A DNA stretch of 64,000 nt, taken from assembly GCA_963664675.2 (NCBI GenBank), contig CAXXLB010000009.1, forward strand, positions 248,001 to 312,000, given 5' to 3'. The notes below the pieces were generated by a model that had not been told where the DNA came from, made no database searches, and saw only the letters and a program-made list of their open reading frames with translations. This DNA is from JASGMR01 sp963664675 (GTDB taxonomy: Bacteria > Thermotogota > Thermotogae > Petrotogales > Kosmotogaceae). Within the stretch, counting starts at the first letter, position 1. The number at the start of each line of letters is the position of its first letter. Shown here piece after piece: positions 9,347-20,600 of the stretch. A program made the translations under genes and the position numbers.

Positions 9347-10672
9347 TTATTTTTTTATTCTATCTTTTTTATTTATCTGTCTTCCTCTTCCAAGCGCAAG
9401 AGAATAATCCGGAACATCTTCGGTAATAACAGAACCCGCCCCAACTAAAGACGATTTTCCGACATTAACGGGTGCGACCAGGGAACTGTTACTTCCGATA
9501 AAGGCCTCATCACCAATATTCGTTTTGAACTTGTTTTTACCATCATAATTACAGGTAATAGTACCTGCGCCAATATTAACGTTTTCTCCTAATGTTGCAT
9601 CTCCTAGATAACTCAAATGCTGAGCTTTGGAATTTTTGCCTATATGGGTTTTTTTTAACTCAACAAAATCTCCTATCTTCACATTCTCTTCAATCACATT
9701 TTCTTTTCTCAACCTTGACCACGGACCAATTGAAACATTCCGCATCACTTTTGAAAACTCCACTTCGGATCTCTGAACAACAACATTATTCTGAAGAACA
9801 CTCTCATGAAGTCGCGTCATCGGACCTATAATACAGTCTTCGCCGATTTCTGTGTTACCGGTTATATAAGTAAAAGGATATATGATTGTATCCATTCCGA
9901 TCTTAACATTCGGTCCAATCCATGTGTTTTCCGGATCCAAAATTGTCACTCCATTTTCGATCAATTCATCGTTTATTCTGTTCTTTATCGCATGATTCAT
10001 CTCTACGAGTTCTTTTCTATCATTGATTCCCAAAACCTGAAAATTATCCTCAACGATCATCGCACCGGATTTTTCCGCCATATCAAGGGTATCCGTAAGA
10101 TAAAATTCATTTTGATCATTATTATTCTTAAGATTTTCCAGCGCCTTTTTCAGAAATTTACCATCGAAACAATATATCCCACTATTGACTTCATTGATCA
10201 TTCTTTCTTCGCCAAAAATATCTCTGAATTCTTTTATTTCAATTTTATTTTTTTTATGAATTATCCTTCCGTAATGTACAGGATCTTTTAAAACCATTGA
10301 CAAAACCGCAGCCTGATAACCGTTTTCTTCTCTGAACTTTATAAATTCATTAATTGTTTTCTCATTTATGAAAGGAACATCGCCATTTAAAATCAGAACT
10401 TCATCATCGGGAATAAAATTGTAAGCTGTCTTTACGGCGTGTCCGGTCCCCAGCTGTTCTTCCTGTCTGACACAAACAACTTCGTCCGGAAGAATTTTTT
10501 CAACTAACTCCGCTTTGTATCCTGTTATAACTATTATTTTCTCTGGATTTAATTTTTTTGAAGTCTCAACGACCCAATTTATTATAGGAATATCAAGAAC
10601 CTTATGAAGTACCTTCGGATATTTTGATTTCATCCTAGTTCCTTTTCCAGCAGCCAAAATTATACAGGTCAT
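9347..10672 (-). CDS. glmU: Bifunctional UDP-N-acetylglucosamine pyrophosphorylase / glucosamine-1-phosphate acetyltransferase
   Basis: Supplies UDP-GlcNAc for peptidoglycan and glycans. The N-terminal uridylyltransferase domain begins ILAAGKGTRMKSKYPKVLHKV and carries QLGTGHAVK and LNGDVPF. The C-terminal left-handed beta-helix shows hexapeptide repeats ending with NIGAGTITCNYDGKNK and SNSSLVAPVNVG, which house the acetyltransferase site. The 441-residue length is close to the usual 450. Probably co-transcribed with prs, rplY and pth. Confidence 0.96.
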   Translation of the reverse strand: MTCIILAAGKGTRMKSKYPKVLHKVLDIPIINWVVETSKKLNPEKIIVITGYKAELVEKILPDEVVCVRQEEQLGTGHAVKTAYNFIPDDEVLILNGDVPFINEKTINEFIKFREENGYQAAVLSMVLKDPVHYGRIIHKKNKIEIKEFRDIFGEERMINEVNSGIYCFDGKFLKKALENLKNNNDQNEFYLTDTLDMAEKSGAMIVEDNFQVLGINDRKELVEMNHAIKNRINDELIENGVTILDPENTWIGPNVKIGMDTIIYPFTYITGNTEIGEDCIIGPMTRLHESVLQNNVVVQRSEVEFSKVMRNVSIGPWSRLRKENVIEENVKIGDFVELKKTHIGKNSKAQHLSYLGDATLGENVNIGAGTITCNYDGKNKFKTNIGDEAFIGSNSSLVAPVNVGKSSLVGAGSVITEDVPDYSLALGRGRQINKKDRIKK

Positions 10673-10736
10673 ACCTTACCTCCCGTTACAAAAATATTAT
10701 AAATCAAAACATACTTTTTTAAAAGGGTTTTCTTTT

Positions 10737-11321
10737 TCACTTTTTTAAAATGTTCAGGGCCTTTCTTATTATTTCGGAACTTTCTAAATTTTTTTCCCTG
10801 GAAAAAATCTTTTTTACAGCCTTTGTAATTTCTCTTTTATCAAATCCCAAAGCCAACAGGGCTTCTATGGCATCTTCAAAATTTTCTTTCTTCATTTCCC
10901 CGGATTCAACTGTTTCATACAAGCCTGAAAGTTCTATTATCAATCGTTCGGCGGTTTTTTCACCTATTCCTGGAAGAGTACTCAAACCTTTTGCATCCTT
11001 CGTGGCTATATATTCAATTATCTTATCAGGAGTAGATGAGGAGAGAAGTTTCAATGCCACCTTTGGACCGATTTTATTAACTTTTATCAAAGCTTTAAAT
11101 ACTTTTTCCTCTTTTTTGTCAAAAAAGCCGTAAAGTTGCGGAGCCTTATCCTGCGATGTTTGAAGATGGGTATAAATTATATACTCGGAGTCCATTTCTA
11201 TTTTCTCTAAAGTATAGTTGGAACAGAAAATATTGAAGAAAAAACCACTGTTTTCAACCACTATTCCCCATTCTTTCTTCTCATGAATTTTACATTTTAT
11301 ACCTGCGAGCAATTTTCTCAT
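10737..11321 (-). CDS. ruvA: Holliday junction DNA helicase subunit RuvA
   Basis: Tetrameric Holliday-junction-binding protein that targets the RuvB motor. The helix-hairpin-helix segments are visible as KVNKIGPKVALKLLSS and LSTLPGIGEKTAERLIIEL, and the C-terminal domain III (AIEALLALGFDKREITKAVKKI) contacts RuvB. I chose ATG at 11321, because the aligned RuvA N-terminus has about six residues before the first Gly (MRKLLAG). The GGAG is directly adjacent to this ATG, so a TTG three codons later is an alternative; the ATG at 11351 adds ten residues foreign to the family. The gene overlaps folC by about 32 bases. No ruvB is nearby in this window. Confidence 0.92.
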   Translation of the reverse strand: MRKLLAGIKCKIHEKKEWGIVVENSGFFFNIFCSNYTLEKIEMDSEYIIYTHLQTSQDKAPQLYGFFDKKEEKVFKALIKVNKIGPKVALKLLSSSTPDKIIEYIATKDAKGLSTLPGIGEKTAERLIIELSGLYETVESGEMKKENFEDAIEALLALGFDKREITKAVKKIFSREKNLESSEIIRKALNILKK

Positions 11322-12618
11322 CTCCTTTTTGGATGAGATTTCTGAGTTCACTTATCAAATATAACGAACCCGTAAAAAGCAAATTTTCATAATCTTCGGA
11401 AATAATTTTATTAAACGCCTCTTTAAAGTCTTCGATGTATGTGGAATTTTGTTCCTTTTTCTTCCAAAACAAGAATACTTCGTACGGATTTTTTGATCTG
11501 TTGCTGGGCACCTTCGTAATTATGGCTCGATTTACAATATTCCTCAAAATATTAATACTGCCCGAAAAATCCTTATCCGACAAACTTCCGTACAGGAGTG
11601 CAAATTTTTCCTGGGGAAAATATTGTTCGATACTGTTTACCAGATTTATAGTTCCATCAAGATTATGAGCTCCGTCAAGAATAATTTTTTTATTTTTATA
11701 TTTTATGAGTTCCAATCTTCCAGGCCAGGTGGTATTTAATATGCCCTTTCTCATCTTTTCTTCATCGATGGGTATCCCCGTTTCTTTTTGCACCACTTCA
11801 AATGTTTTCAAAGCTGTCGAAAGATTTTTGGCCTGAAAATACCCGTTCATTTTAAACTCAACATCTTTAAAATTATTATCACCGAAATAATCCATTGAAT
11901 TATTATTTATTTCTGGCAAATAATTTTTGAAAGAATAATCGTTATTAAAAAAATAAATTTTAACATTTTTTTCGACGGCTCTTTCAATAATTCTTTTTCT
12001 TATCAAAGGCCTGGTAACTCCTGAAATAAGCGGAACATTATCTTTGAGAATACCCGTTTTTTCAAAAGCAATATCTAATTCTGTTCCCCCAAGAGTTTTC
12101 GTATGATCAAGAGATACTTCAGTAATTACGGTGGCAACCGGTTTTTCTACGATATTGGAAGCATCGAATCTTCCCCCGAGTCCGACTTCGGAAATCATTA
12201 TATCTATCTTATTTTCCATAAAGTATAAATAAGCCATCGCAGTCACAACTTCAAAAAAACTCGGGGCAAATTCTTCTCCCTTCTTATCCATCGAATCTAT
12301 ATGGGGTTTCATCTGTGACAAAATATCAACGACTTCAGATTTTGAAATCATTTTCCCGTTGATTTGAATCCTCTCTCTGAAATCTATTATATGCGGTGAA
12401 ATGTTTAAACCGGTTTTATACCCGGAAGATTTATAAATATTCTGAAGAAAAGATGCCACGCTACCCTTACCATTCGTACCGGTGATGTGAATTATCTTGT
12501 AATTATTCTGAGGATTTTCAAGTCTGTTCAGAAGTTCCTCTATCCTGAACAAACCGTACTTAATCTTTCCGTACGGTCTGTTATTATAAAGGTATTCTAT
12601 TGTCTCTTCGTAATTCAT
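11290..12618 (-). CDS. folC: Folylpolyglutamate synthase / dihydrofolate synthase
   Basis: Mur-ligase family enzyme that adds glutamate to folates. The P-loop ITGTNGKGSVASFLQ is near residue 41, followed by the family segments SEVGLGGRFDASNIV, SLDHTKTLG, TTWPGRLELI and LDGAHNLDG. Its length of 442 residues is typical. Its start shares one base with the valS stop (TAATG), and valS-folC adjacency is common in bacteria. Whether it has both activities or only one cannot be told from the sequence. Confidence 0.95.
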   Translation of the reverse strand: MNYEETIEYLYNNRPYGKIKYGLFRIEELLNRLENPQNNYKIIHITGTNGKGSVASFLQNIYKSSGYKTGLNISPHIIDFRERIQINGKMISKSEVVDILSQMKPHIDSMDKKGEEFAPSFFEVVTAMAYLYFMENKIDIMISEVGLGGRFDASNIVEKPVATVITEVSLDHTKTLGGTELDIAFEKTGILKDNVPLISGVTRPLIRKRIIERAVEKNVKIYFFNNDYSFKNYLPEINNNSMDYFGDNNFKDVEFKMNGYFQAKNLSTALKTFEVVQKETGIPIDEEKMRKGILNTTWPGRLELIKYKNKKIILDGAHNLDGTINLVNSIEQYFPQEKFALLYGSLSDKDFSGSINILRNIVNRAIITKVPSNRSKNPYEVFLFWKKKEQNSTYIEDFKEAFNKIISEDYENLLFTGSLYLISELRNLIQKGDEKIARRYKM

Positions 12619-15224
12619 TATGATTTCAAGTCCTGGATAATCTTTTCGATTCTGAAAAGATCATCTCTGTTCTTTTGCAATTTCTCTTTATTTTCATTCA
12701 CTACTTCCTCTGGTGCTCTTTCTATAAACTTCTCGTTAGATAATTTCTTTTCAAACATTTTTATTTCCTTAAGAAACTTCGTTTTTTTCTCTTCCAATCT
12801 ACCCACTTCCGCTTCCAAATCCATTTCGCCAAGAAAAATATAGAACATCTGTATTTCATCGGCAAAAGCTGTGGCACTACCTCTTATTTTCTCATCTTTC
12901 TTTGAAATTTCCGAAACATTCCCCAACAATTTAAGAATGTTCAGATAATTTTCGTCGAGTTTTGTTCCAATATAATAGACTTCAATTGATTTTGAAGGTG
13001 GTATACCCATTTCTGCTCTCACGTTCCTTATACCCTTTATTATCTCCATCAATCTGCCAAAATCTTTTTCGGCTTCTTTATCTCCGGGAAAATCCTCAAG
13101 TTCGGGCCATTTCTGGGTCATTATTGATTCACCCTGTACCGGGAGTTTTTGCCATAATTCTTCAGTTACAAACGGCATGAATGGATGTAATATTTTCAAA
13201 GAGCCGTCCAAAATTTTTACCAGCACATTTTGAGCTACGAGTTTTGTTTTGTTTTGATTTCTCAATCGCCCTTTTATCGATTCAATATACCAGTCGCAGA
13301 ACTCGTTCCAGAAAAATGAATAGATTTTTGTGGCGGCGAGATTGAATTCAAAATTGTCGAGTGAATTTTCCACTTCCGAAACCGTGTCGCCCAGCCTGGA
13401 AATAATCCATCTATCTTCTAATTCCAAATCTTTTTCATTAATATCAATTTTTTTATAATCCTGTAAATTCATTAAAACAAATCTCGTTGCATTCCATATT
13501 TTATTAGCAAATTTCTTGTTCGCCTCAATGAATTTTACATCCAGATTAATATCGTTTCCATGAGTCAACCTCACCAGGGTAAATCGCATTGGATCTGCAC
13601 CATATTCTTCAACAACTTCAATAGGATCTATACCGTTTCCCAGGGACTTGGACATTTTTCTGCCATCTTTGTCCCTGACAAGCTGGGTTATATAAACATC
13701 GTCAAATGGCCTTTCGCCCATAAATTCATACCCAGCCATGATCATTCTCGCAACCCAAAAGAAGATTATATCAAAACCGGTAACGAGAGTGGCTGTGGGA
13801 TAAAATTTCTCCAGATCATCGGTCTTCTCCGGCCAGCCGAGAGTAGAAAAGGGCCAGAGTTGTGAACTGAACCAGGTATCTAAAACATCCTCATCTTGCT
13901 TTAGATTTTTGCTACCACATTTCGGACAGGAATCAGGATCATGTTCTTCACAGATAACTTCTCCACATTCCTGACAATACCATACGGGTATACGATGCCC
14001 CCACCACAGCTGTCTCGAAATGCACCAATCGCGAATTTCATTCATCCAGCGAAGATATACCTTAGTCCATCTATCCGGATGAAATTTAACTTCACCATTT
14101 TCAACCGCCTTTATCGCTTCTGAAGCAAGAGGCTTAACTTTAACAAACCACTGATCGGAAAGAGATGGTTCTATCAAAGTACCGCATCTATAACATTTTC
14201 CAACCGAATGGGTCATTTCTTCAATTTTTATCAAATATCTTTTATCCTTCAAATCTTCGACTATCTTTTTTCTGGCTTCAAATCTATCCTGGCCAGCATA
14301 AACTCCACCATTTTCATTTATTTTTCCATCGCCATCCAATATTTCAATCACATCTAAATCGTGTCTGAGTCCTATCAAAAAATCATTTGGATCGTGAGCA
14401 GGAGTTACCTTCAATGCCCCCGTTCCCATTTCAGGATCGGCGTGTATATCACCAATTATTTTTATTTTTTTATTAACAAGAGGCAGAATGACTTCTTTAC
14501 CTATTAAATTTTTATATCTTTCATCGCTTGGGTTAACGGCAATAGCGGTATCCCCCAACATCGTTTCCGGTCTCGTTGTAGCAATAACTACATATTTTTC
14601 CTGATCATCGGCAAAGGGATATTTAATATACCAGAACGCCGACGGAACATCCTCGTGTTCCACCTCTTCATCCGAAAGAACCGTTCCACATCTGGAACAC
14701 CAGTTAACAATGTATTTTCCTTTATATATTAATCCCTTTTTGTATAACAGGACAAACGCTTTTCTAACGGCACTTTCCAGTCCTTCATCAAGTGTAAACC
14801 TCTCTCTCGACCAATCACACGAACAACCCATCACCTCAATTTGCTGCTTTATCCTTTTTCTGAAATGGTTTGCCCATTCCCAGGTTACATCAACGAATTT
14901 TTCTCTACCCAATTCGTGCCTGTTCTTATTCTCTTTTGCCAAAGATTTTTCAACAGCATTTTGGGTTGCAATACCTGCGTGATCTTCGCCCGGAAGCCAA
15001 AGTGTAGAAAACCCCTTCAGTCTTTTATATCTGACCAGAACATCCTGCAAAGTCATGTTAAGCGCATGACCCATGTGAATCGCTCCGGTTATATTCGGAG
15101 GTGGTATCACAATAGTGTACGATTTTTCAGCATCAGATGGTTTAAAGAGTCCCTTTTCTTTCCAAAAACTGTACCATTTCTTTTCGATAGCAGATGGATT
15201 GTATTTACTTTCCAAATCTTGCAT
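12618..15224 (-). CDS. valS: Valyl-tRNA synthetase
   Basis: Class I aminoacyl-tRNA synthetase. Visible are the HIGH-type motif PPPNITGAIHMGHALN near residue 40, the editing-domain entry TTRPETMLGDTAIAV, the KMSKS motif DGRKMSKSLGNGIDP near 530, cysteine pairs NWCSRCG, CYRCG and YCQECGE/CPKCGS that suggest zinc-ribbon inserts, and a C-terminal coiled coil rich in Lys and Glu. At 868 residues it has normal size. It heads the long minus-strand operon and has an extended -10 element upstream. Confidence 0.97.
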   Translation of the reverse strand: MQDLESKYNPSAIEKKWYSFWKEKGLFKPSDAEKSYTIVIPPPNITGAIHMGHALNMTLQDVLVRYKRLKGFSTLWLPGEDHAGIATQNAVEKSLAKENKNRHELGREKFVDVTWEWANHFRKRIKQQIEVMGCSCDWSRERFTLDEGLESAVRKAFVLLYKKGLIYKGKYIVNWCSRCGTVLSDEEVEHEDVPSAFWYIKYPFADDQEKYVVIATTRPETMLGDTAIAVNPSDERYKNLIGKEVILPLVNKKIKIIGDIHADPEMGTGALKVTPAHDPNDFLIGLRHDLDVIEILDGDGKINENGGVYAGQDRFEARKKIVEDLKDKRYLIKIEEMTHSVGKCYRCGTLIEPSLSDQWFVKVKPLASEAIKAVENGEVKFHPDRWTKVYLRWMNEIRDWCISRQLWWGHRIPVWYCQECGEVICEEHDPDSCPKCGSKNLKQDEDVLDTWFSSQLWPFSTLGWPEKTDDLEKFYPTATLVTGFDIIFFWVARMIMAGYEFMGERPFDDVYITQLVRDKDGRKMSKSLGNGIDPIEVVEEYGADPMRFTLVRLTHGNDINLDVKFIEANKKFANKIWNATRFVLMNLQDYKKIDINEKDLELEDRWIISRLGDTVSEVENSLDNFEFNLAATKIYSFFWNEFCDWYIESIKGRLRNQNKTKLVAQNVLVKILDGSLKILHPFMPFVTEELWQKLPVQGESIMTQKWPELEDFPGDKEAEKDFGRLMEIIKGIRNVRAEMGIPPSKSIEVYYIGTKLDENYLNILKLLGNVSEISKKDEKIRGSATAFADEIQMFYIFLGEMDLEAEVGRLEEKKTKFLKEIKMFEKKLSNEKFIERAPEEVVNENKEKLQKNRDDLFRIEKIIQDLKS

Positions 15225-15409
15225 TCACTTCACTCCTAAAACAAATTTGAGAAAATTATATCACAGTCAATATGTTTGTTCATTAATTGAAGAATAAGAT
15301 AGCAAAAATGATATAGGTAAACCAAATGCTTATTTTTTTAAGCTTGCAAAAAATTGTACACAGATGTTCACATACATTCAATTCTTTTATCAGGAGTTTT
15401 TAAAATAAT
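15225..15409 (-). promoter_or_regulatory. valS upstream region with extended -10 promoter
   Basis: A 185-base AT-rich gap. On the minus strand TGATATAAT occupies about 15255-15263 (TATAAT at 15255-15260), which fits an extended -10 element. Transcription would start near 15248 and the ribosome binding site TAGGAGTGAAG follows just before the valS ATG. No good -35 is seen at 17 bases. The TTGACT nearby is only 4 bases from the -10. I see no T-box-like leader and no RNA gene in the rest of the gap. Confidence 0.5.
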
Positions 15410-16336
15410 TTATAATTGGGAATTCTTTCTTTCTAATAGAGTGAAAACAATCGCATAAGGAGTTTTGAAGAAAATTTTAAAATCGATGCAAAAAGATCTG
15501 TTTTTTAAATAATAGAGATCATATTTAGTCTTCATTATATATTCTTTTACCGTTTGAGTATATTTATAGTTAATTTGGGCCCAACCTGTGAGACCGGGTT
15601 TGATTTTTGCTCTCCAATGATAATAAGATATATTTTCAGCGGCCATCTTGTGAAAAAACATCAGTTCTGGTCTGGGTCCAACAACTGACATATCTCCTTT
15701 TAAAACATTAAAGAACTGGGGAAGTTCATCAAATCTGATCGGTCTGATTACTTTACCTATTTTTGTCTTTGTTTCTCCATCAAATTTATACGTCCTGAAT
15801 TTATACATATAAAATTCTTTTTCATTTCTGCCAATCCTTTTTTGTTTTATTATTGCTGGCCTTCCATCTAATATGGCTATCAGGAAATATATTATGACAA
15901 AAATTGGTGATAATAAAACCAGCATAAAAATTGATAAAATAATATCAAGAACCCTTTTCACAAAATCATAATTTTTTTCACTGAAAGAAAGTTCCTTTAT
16001 TTCTTCATCAGATAGAAAATATACCTTTTTCGTTATATACTTAAGTCGGTAAAGAATAGTATTTTTGAGGATTATATTGATTAGCGGAATGAAAATAAAA
16101 TATGATATCTTTTTAAACACGATTATATATATAAAGAAGAGCAGCAAATAAAAGAGCAAAGAACCAACCAATGATACCCTTCTCGAGGTATGATTGCTGA
16201 ATATAACACTTTCATTGCTTCTCATTACAAAGGATATTAGCAAGACAGAAGAAAGAGTAATAAAAAATGACCCTGAACCTGAAAAAACCGCTAATAATGA
16301 AATAAAAAAATCAAAAAGATAAAATATTTTAAACAC
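15410..16336 (-). CDS. Polyprenyl-phosphate hexose-1-phosphate transferase (WbaP/WcaJ-like)
   Basis: Initiating glycosyltransferase that puts a sugar phosphate onto undecaprenyl phosphate at the membrane, the first step of exopolysaccharide or repeat-unit synthesis. The first 100 residues are hydrophobic with three to four membrane spans. The bacterial sugar-transferase domain begins KRVLDIILSIFMLVLLSPIF and shows the signatures YMYKFRTYKF, RFDELPQFFNVLKGDMSVVGPRPE and KPGLTGWAQINYKYTQ. The length of 308 residues is shorter than WbaP (about 470), so the N-terminal part is reduced. Start codon uncertain: GTG at 16336 lies inside GAGGTG, and no ATG follows until codon 37. It stands alone and diverges from the phosphoesterase gene. 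Confidence 0.88.
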   Translation of the reverse strand: MFKIFYLFDFFISLLAVFSGSGSFFITLSSVLLISFVMRSNESVIFSNHTSRRVSLVGSLLFYLLLFFIYIIVFKKISYFIFIPLINIILKNTILYRLKYITKKVYFLSDEEIKELSFSEKNYDFVKRVLDIILSIFMLVLLSPIFVIIYFLIAILDGRPAIIKQKRIGRNEKEFYMYKFRTYKFDGETKTKIGKVIRPIRFDELPQFFNVLKGDMSVVGPRPELMFFHKMAAENISYYHWRAKIKPGLTGWAQINYKYTQTVKEYIMKTKYDLYYLKNRSFCIDFKIFFKTPYAIVFTLLERKNSQL

Positions 16337-16404
16337 CTCAAAATCTATAATGTATACACGTTGAATTATACCAAAAATATTATTTATTTTTATGGAGTGT
16401 AGAA
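16337..16404. promoter_or_regulatory. Divergent promoter region between sugar transferase and phosphoesterase genes
   Basis: A 68-base gap shared by two divergent genes. TATAAT occurs on the minus strand at 16365-16370 and on the plus strand at 16346-16351, so overlapping divergent -10 elements are possible. No convincing -35 boxes are seen and the composition is AT-rich. Confidence 0.3.
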
Positions 16405-17667
16405 ATGGAAAATGATATTAAAAAAATATATTTAGCAGATTTACATCTGGGAAATGGAGGAGACACTGACTATTTCCATTTCGATGACGAATTTGAAATG
16501 CTTATCGACGAGGCCATTGAAGATAATGTAAAAGAAATCATTATAGTAGGGGATCTGCTAGAACTGATGATGAACGATAAAATTGATGAAGTCACATTTT
16601 CACTTGATTTTTCAGAATCCTGTAAAAACATCGATTTAGATATAATAGACAGTATAGAAAAAACTCACCCTAAAGTATTCGATTCTTTTAAAAAATTCTC
16701 TAAAAAAGGAAAAATAAAGTATCTTATTGGAAATCATGACGTACATTTAATTTACAATGAAAAATTGATGTTGAAAACCGCAAAAGCATTATCAGATGTA
16801 GAAGAAAATATTGAAATACTTCCGTATTATATAGATAAAGACTTCAAAGTGTTTTCTATTCATGGAAATCAATTCGATATTGCAAACAAAATTGTCGAAA
16901 GAAAAAATGGTGAAGATATTCTTCCACCCTTTTCAGATTATATGTACAGTTTCATGAAAAGAACTTTTGAGAAAAAACTGGAAAAATTGAATCTACCGAT
17001 ATCCATTCTTCAAAACCTGCATTTAATAAGTCCCATTCTGGATATATTCGAATATTTACAATATCTTCAGAGGAAACATGATATAAACGAAGATCTGTTG
17101 AAGCTCTGGTCGGACAATTTCATCAGGCTTCTAAACAGCGAATATGGAAATGAATGGATTTCAGTGCTCTGGCCGAAATTAAAGTTTCTCAAAAAAATAT
17201 TCATCAATGAATTCGGGGGAATGTTTTTAGGACAGTTTTTAATATCTGTCGTAATGAATTTCAGAAATATCAAAAAAACAGACAATCTTTTCAGACAGGC
17301 ACAAAAGTTACTGGGAGTTTATGATTCTTCAAAGGGGTTCAAAGAAGTGATCGATACAATTTCAAACTATTGGAAATTGAAAGAAAAAATCCCAATATTC
17401 CCTACTGAACTCAAAGGTGTAATAATGGGTCATAATCATAAGCATTGTGTGAGAATTATTCCTAAGCCTGAGGAATATCTTTTTTATGCAAATACAGGCG
17501 CCTGGACACCAGTAATTGAGAAAATACAGAGTAAAGGTTTAAATGGTTTTGAAAAAAGAATAGAAATGGCTTACATAAAATTGGTTAAAAATGGTAAAGA
17601 TATAAGAATTATTTCGAATAATCTGAGAAAATACGGCAACAATAACGTAGTTGAATTATCGTATTAA
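16405..17667 (+). CDS. Calcineurin-like metallophosphoesterase
   Basis: A cytoplasmic dinuclear-metal phosphoesterase by its motif set: YLADLHLGNGGD at residues 8-19, IIVGDLLE near 47, LIGNHDVH near 110, SIHGNQFD near 153, and GHNHKH near 345. A large insertion of about 170 mostly helical residues sits between the SIHGNQ and GHNH motifs, and the total of 420 residues is longer than LpxH (about 240). Substrate unknown; LpxH-like UDP-diacylglucosamine hydrolysis is possible but the insertion argues against a simple match. The gene is followed after 27 bases by the giant Fn3 protein, with which it may be co-transcribed. Confidence 0.85.
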   Translation: MENDIKKIYLADLHLGNGGDTDYFHFDDEFEMLIDEAIEDNVKEIIIVGDLLELMMNDKIDEVTFSLDFSESCKNIDLDIIDSIEKTHPKVFDSFKKFSKKGKIKYLIGNHDVHLIYNEKLMLKTAKALSDVEENIEILPYYIDKDFKVFSIHGNQFDIANKIVERKNGEDILPPFSDYMYSFMKRTFEKKLEKLNLPISILQNLHLISPILDIFEYLQYLQRKHDINEDLLKLWSDNFIRLLNSEYGNEWISVLWPKLKFLKKIFINEFGGMFLGQFLISVVMNFRNIKKTDNLFRQAQKLLGVYDSSKGFKEVIDTISNYWKLKEKIPIFPTELKGVIMGHNHKHCVRIIPKPEEYLFYANTGAWTPVIEKIQSKGLNGFEKRIEMAYIKLVKNGKDIRIISNNLRKYGNNNVVELSY

Positions 17668-17694
17668 TATATCGGTTTTGGAGGGATTTGAAAA

Positions 17695-20600
17695 ATGAAC
17701 AGAAAAAAAGGAATCGCTGTAATTTCAATAATAATTTTAATATTGATTGTTGCAGGTGGAGGAATTTTAGCTTATTTTTTCTGGCCAAAACCAATTCCAA
17801 AGATTTCGATCAGTGATCTTTCTCCCCAACCCAGGAATGGAGAAAGACTTTATTATGCTGATCCGATGACATTTTATTGGGAAGCATACTATAGCAATCC
17901 CGGTGATCCTGTTTATGCAGATTTTTACTTAGGTGAATCTGAAAATGATCTTGCGCTCATTGAAAAAGGAATTTTGGGTGATCCAACATACGCTTCGGAA
18001 GGGATTTTTACCTTTAAATATGAAATGAACCTTTCACCACATAAACAATACTGGTGGACAGTAAAAGTGAAAAATGAGGATGGTAAATTTGAAGAAGTAA
18101 ATCCCTGGACCTTTACTTTGAAAAATGATCAACCGAGCAAATCCGATATTCTTTTTCCACAGCCAAATGAGACGAATGTTGCCCTTGCAAACGAAGAACT
18201 TTCATGGATAAAATCCACCGACGCTGATAATGACGTTATTTTATACGATATATATTTCGGAGAAAGTCCAAACCTTTCTGATTCATCTCTTGTGGTTACA
18301 AACTGGAATAAAAACACTTTACCATTTGAAAAACTTCCCAAATTAAATTTCTCTACAAAATATTATTGGCGGGTAGTTGCGACTGATGGACAGAAAGAAT
18401 CGTCATCGATTACAAGTTCTTTCACAACTGAATCAGTACAGCCTTTACCGCGTCCAGTTAAAGGTAATCCTGGGCTCACAGAAAAAATTGTTGACCCGAA
18501 TATCGAAACTTTGAATTGGGAGTTATCCAACAGATATTACTCCCCTGTCGTTTATAGGGTTTATTTTTCCGATGTTGAGAACGATCCTGTTTTTTATGAT
18601 TCTGCAACTTCGACCTTCATAAATTCTCCCAAATTAGAGGCACATACAAGTTACAAATGGAAGGTGGAAATCGAAGATCTTGAATCAGGAGAAATAAAAT
18701 CGAGTGATGTATGGGAATTTTCGACATTGAATAGAAATCCAACAATAAACATAATAGAACAAAAAGACGAAATAATCGAAGGTATGAAAAATATTTATTT
18801 AACCTGGTCAACAACTGACGAAGATGATGATGAAGTCAATATATCGGCATATTTAATTCATCCGGACGGAGAAGAGACCATTCTGTTTGAAAATGAAAAC
18901 AGAAATAATCTTATCGTCGAAGACTTAGATAAGGGAAAAAATTACACGATCAAATTGATCGCTAAAGATGCATATGGTGCTAAAACAACTAAGGAAGTGA
19001 ATTATTACTCCGGTAATTTACCACCGAGGATAGAGCTTTTAGAACCGATTAATAATGCTGAGGTCTCACCATATAACGTTAAATTTGTCTGGGAAGGCAG
19101 TGATCCCGAGGGCGATTCAATAAACTATACATTGGTCATTACAGATATTTTAAGTGGTGAAAAAAATCAAAGAAACACATACGAAAATACATATTTGTTT
19201 GTAAATCTGAAGCCAAACAGAGAATATGAATGGTATGTAATAGGGAAAGATTCCAACGATGCCAAAAATCAGAGTGAAACGATAAAATTAACAACTGAAG
19301 AAAGCACGCCAGATGGTGCAATACTCGTATCTCCAGAAAATGGTGCAACAGATGTTCCTGTTGGAGAGATTGAATTTTCGTGGATGAATCTACAGGAAAA
19401 TACCAACCCGAAATATCAATTACTCATTGCAGAAAATAGTGATTTCATCGGTGCAAGAGTTTACAATTCAAATAAAACATCATTAAAAGTCAGCGATGCC
19501 GTAAAAAATCAGAACACCAAATATTTCTGGAAAGTGATCTCGATAGATGGAAATGATAAAGTTGAAAGTGAACCATCCTATTTTATGAGTTACAACTCTC
19601 CTCCAAAAATCCCCGAATTGATTTCACCTGAAAATGGAAGCGATGAAGTCGACGGAAAAAATGTTGAGCTTTTCTGGAGAAATTTTGATGAAGATTCTCA
19701 GGATTTAATCTCAAACGTTTACATTATGGACGAAAGCGGAGACATAATCAAAAAAGAAGTACCTGACTCGAACGGAGAAAATAAGTTAATTTTAAGTGAG
19801 CCTTTAAAAAGCAACTCTATTTATAAATGGTGGGTCGGCGCAGAAGATGAAAACCGAGCTGAAAAAATTTCGGAAGAGTATTCTTTCAAAACTATTAAAG
19901 AACCCGTGGAAATAATAATTGACGGCGAAAAGACTTTGACCTTATCTTCCCTCCCATATATACTTAAATGGAAAATAAAAAATGCCTCCGATGCAGCCGA
20001 AATACAAATATTTTTTGTTCAGGAAGGGAAGGAAGAAAATGAACCGGAACTTTCGGGAAAAAATATAGAATCTTTCCAGATAGGTCAAAATATAAGATCA
20101 CTGAATACCGATTATAATTATGATTTTTACATAAAAGTCATTGATGAAGGAAATACTTATGAGTCGGAAAAAATTAAAATCGAATTTGAAGAAGAGAAAA
20201 TAAAATATACACAGCCGGAAAACGGGAGTTTGTTCAACACTGAAAATCCTTTTAAATGGGAGTATCTTGGTTTCTCTACTCCTATAAGTTATACATTCAT
20301 CCTTTACGATAATGAAGATAATCTCATCGACAGGGTAGAAATAGAGGGAAATAAAAACAGTTTTGTCTATAACGGCGCCCTGAAAAACGGAACGGAATAT
20401 AAATGGGCAATAGAAGTGTACGATGGGAATATTTCGCAGGGACCGGTTTATTCATTCAAAACAACGGAAAAACCTCTGCAGTTTACCTCACAGAGTCCTT
20501 CAAATAATTCTGATGAAATTGAAACTTCCGATTTAACTTTATCATGGACCTTAGCGGACGGTTCCGACGATATCACCTACGATTTGTTCTTCGAAAATAT

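Noticed and set aside
15261..15275. TTGACT next to TATAAT upstream of valS as a -35/-10 pair
   Set aside because: Only four bases separate them on the minus strand, so they cannot form one promoter. The extended -10 alone was retained.
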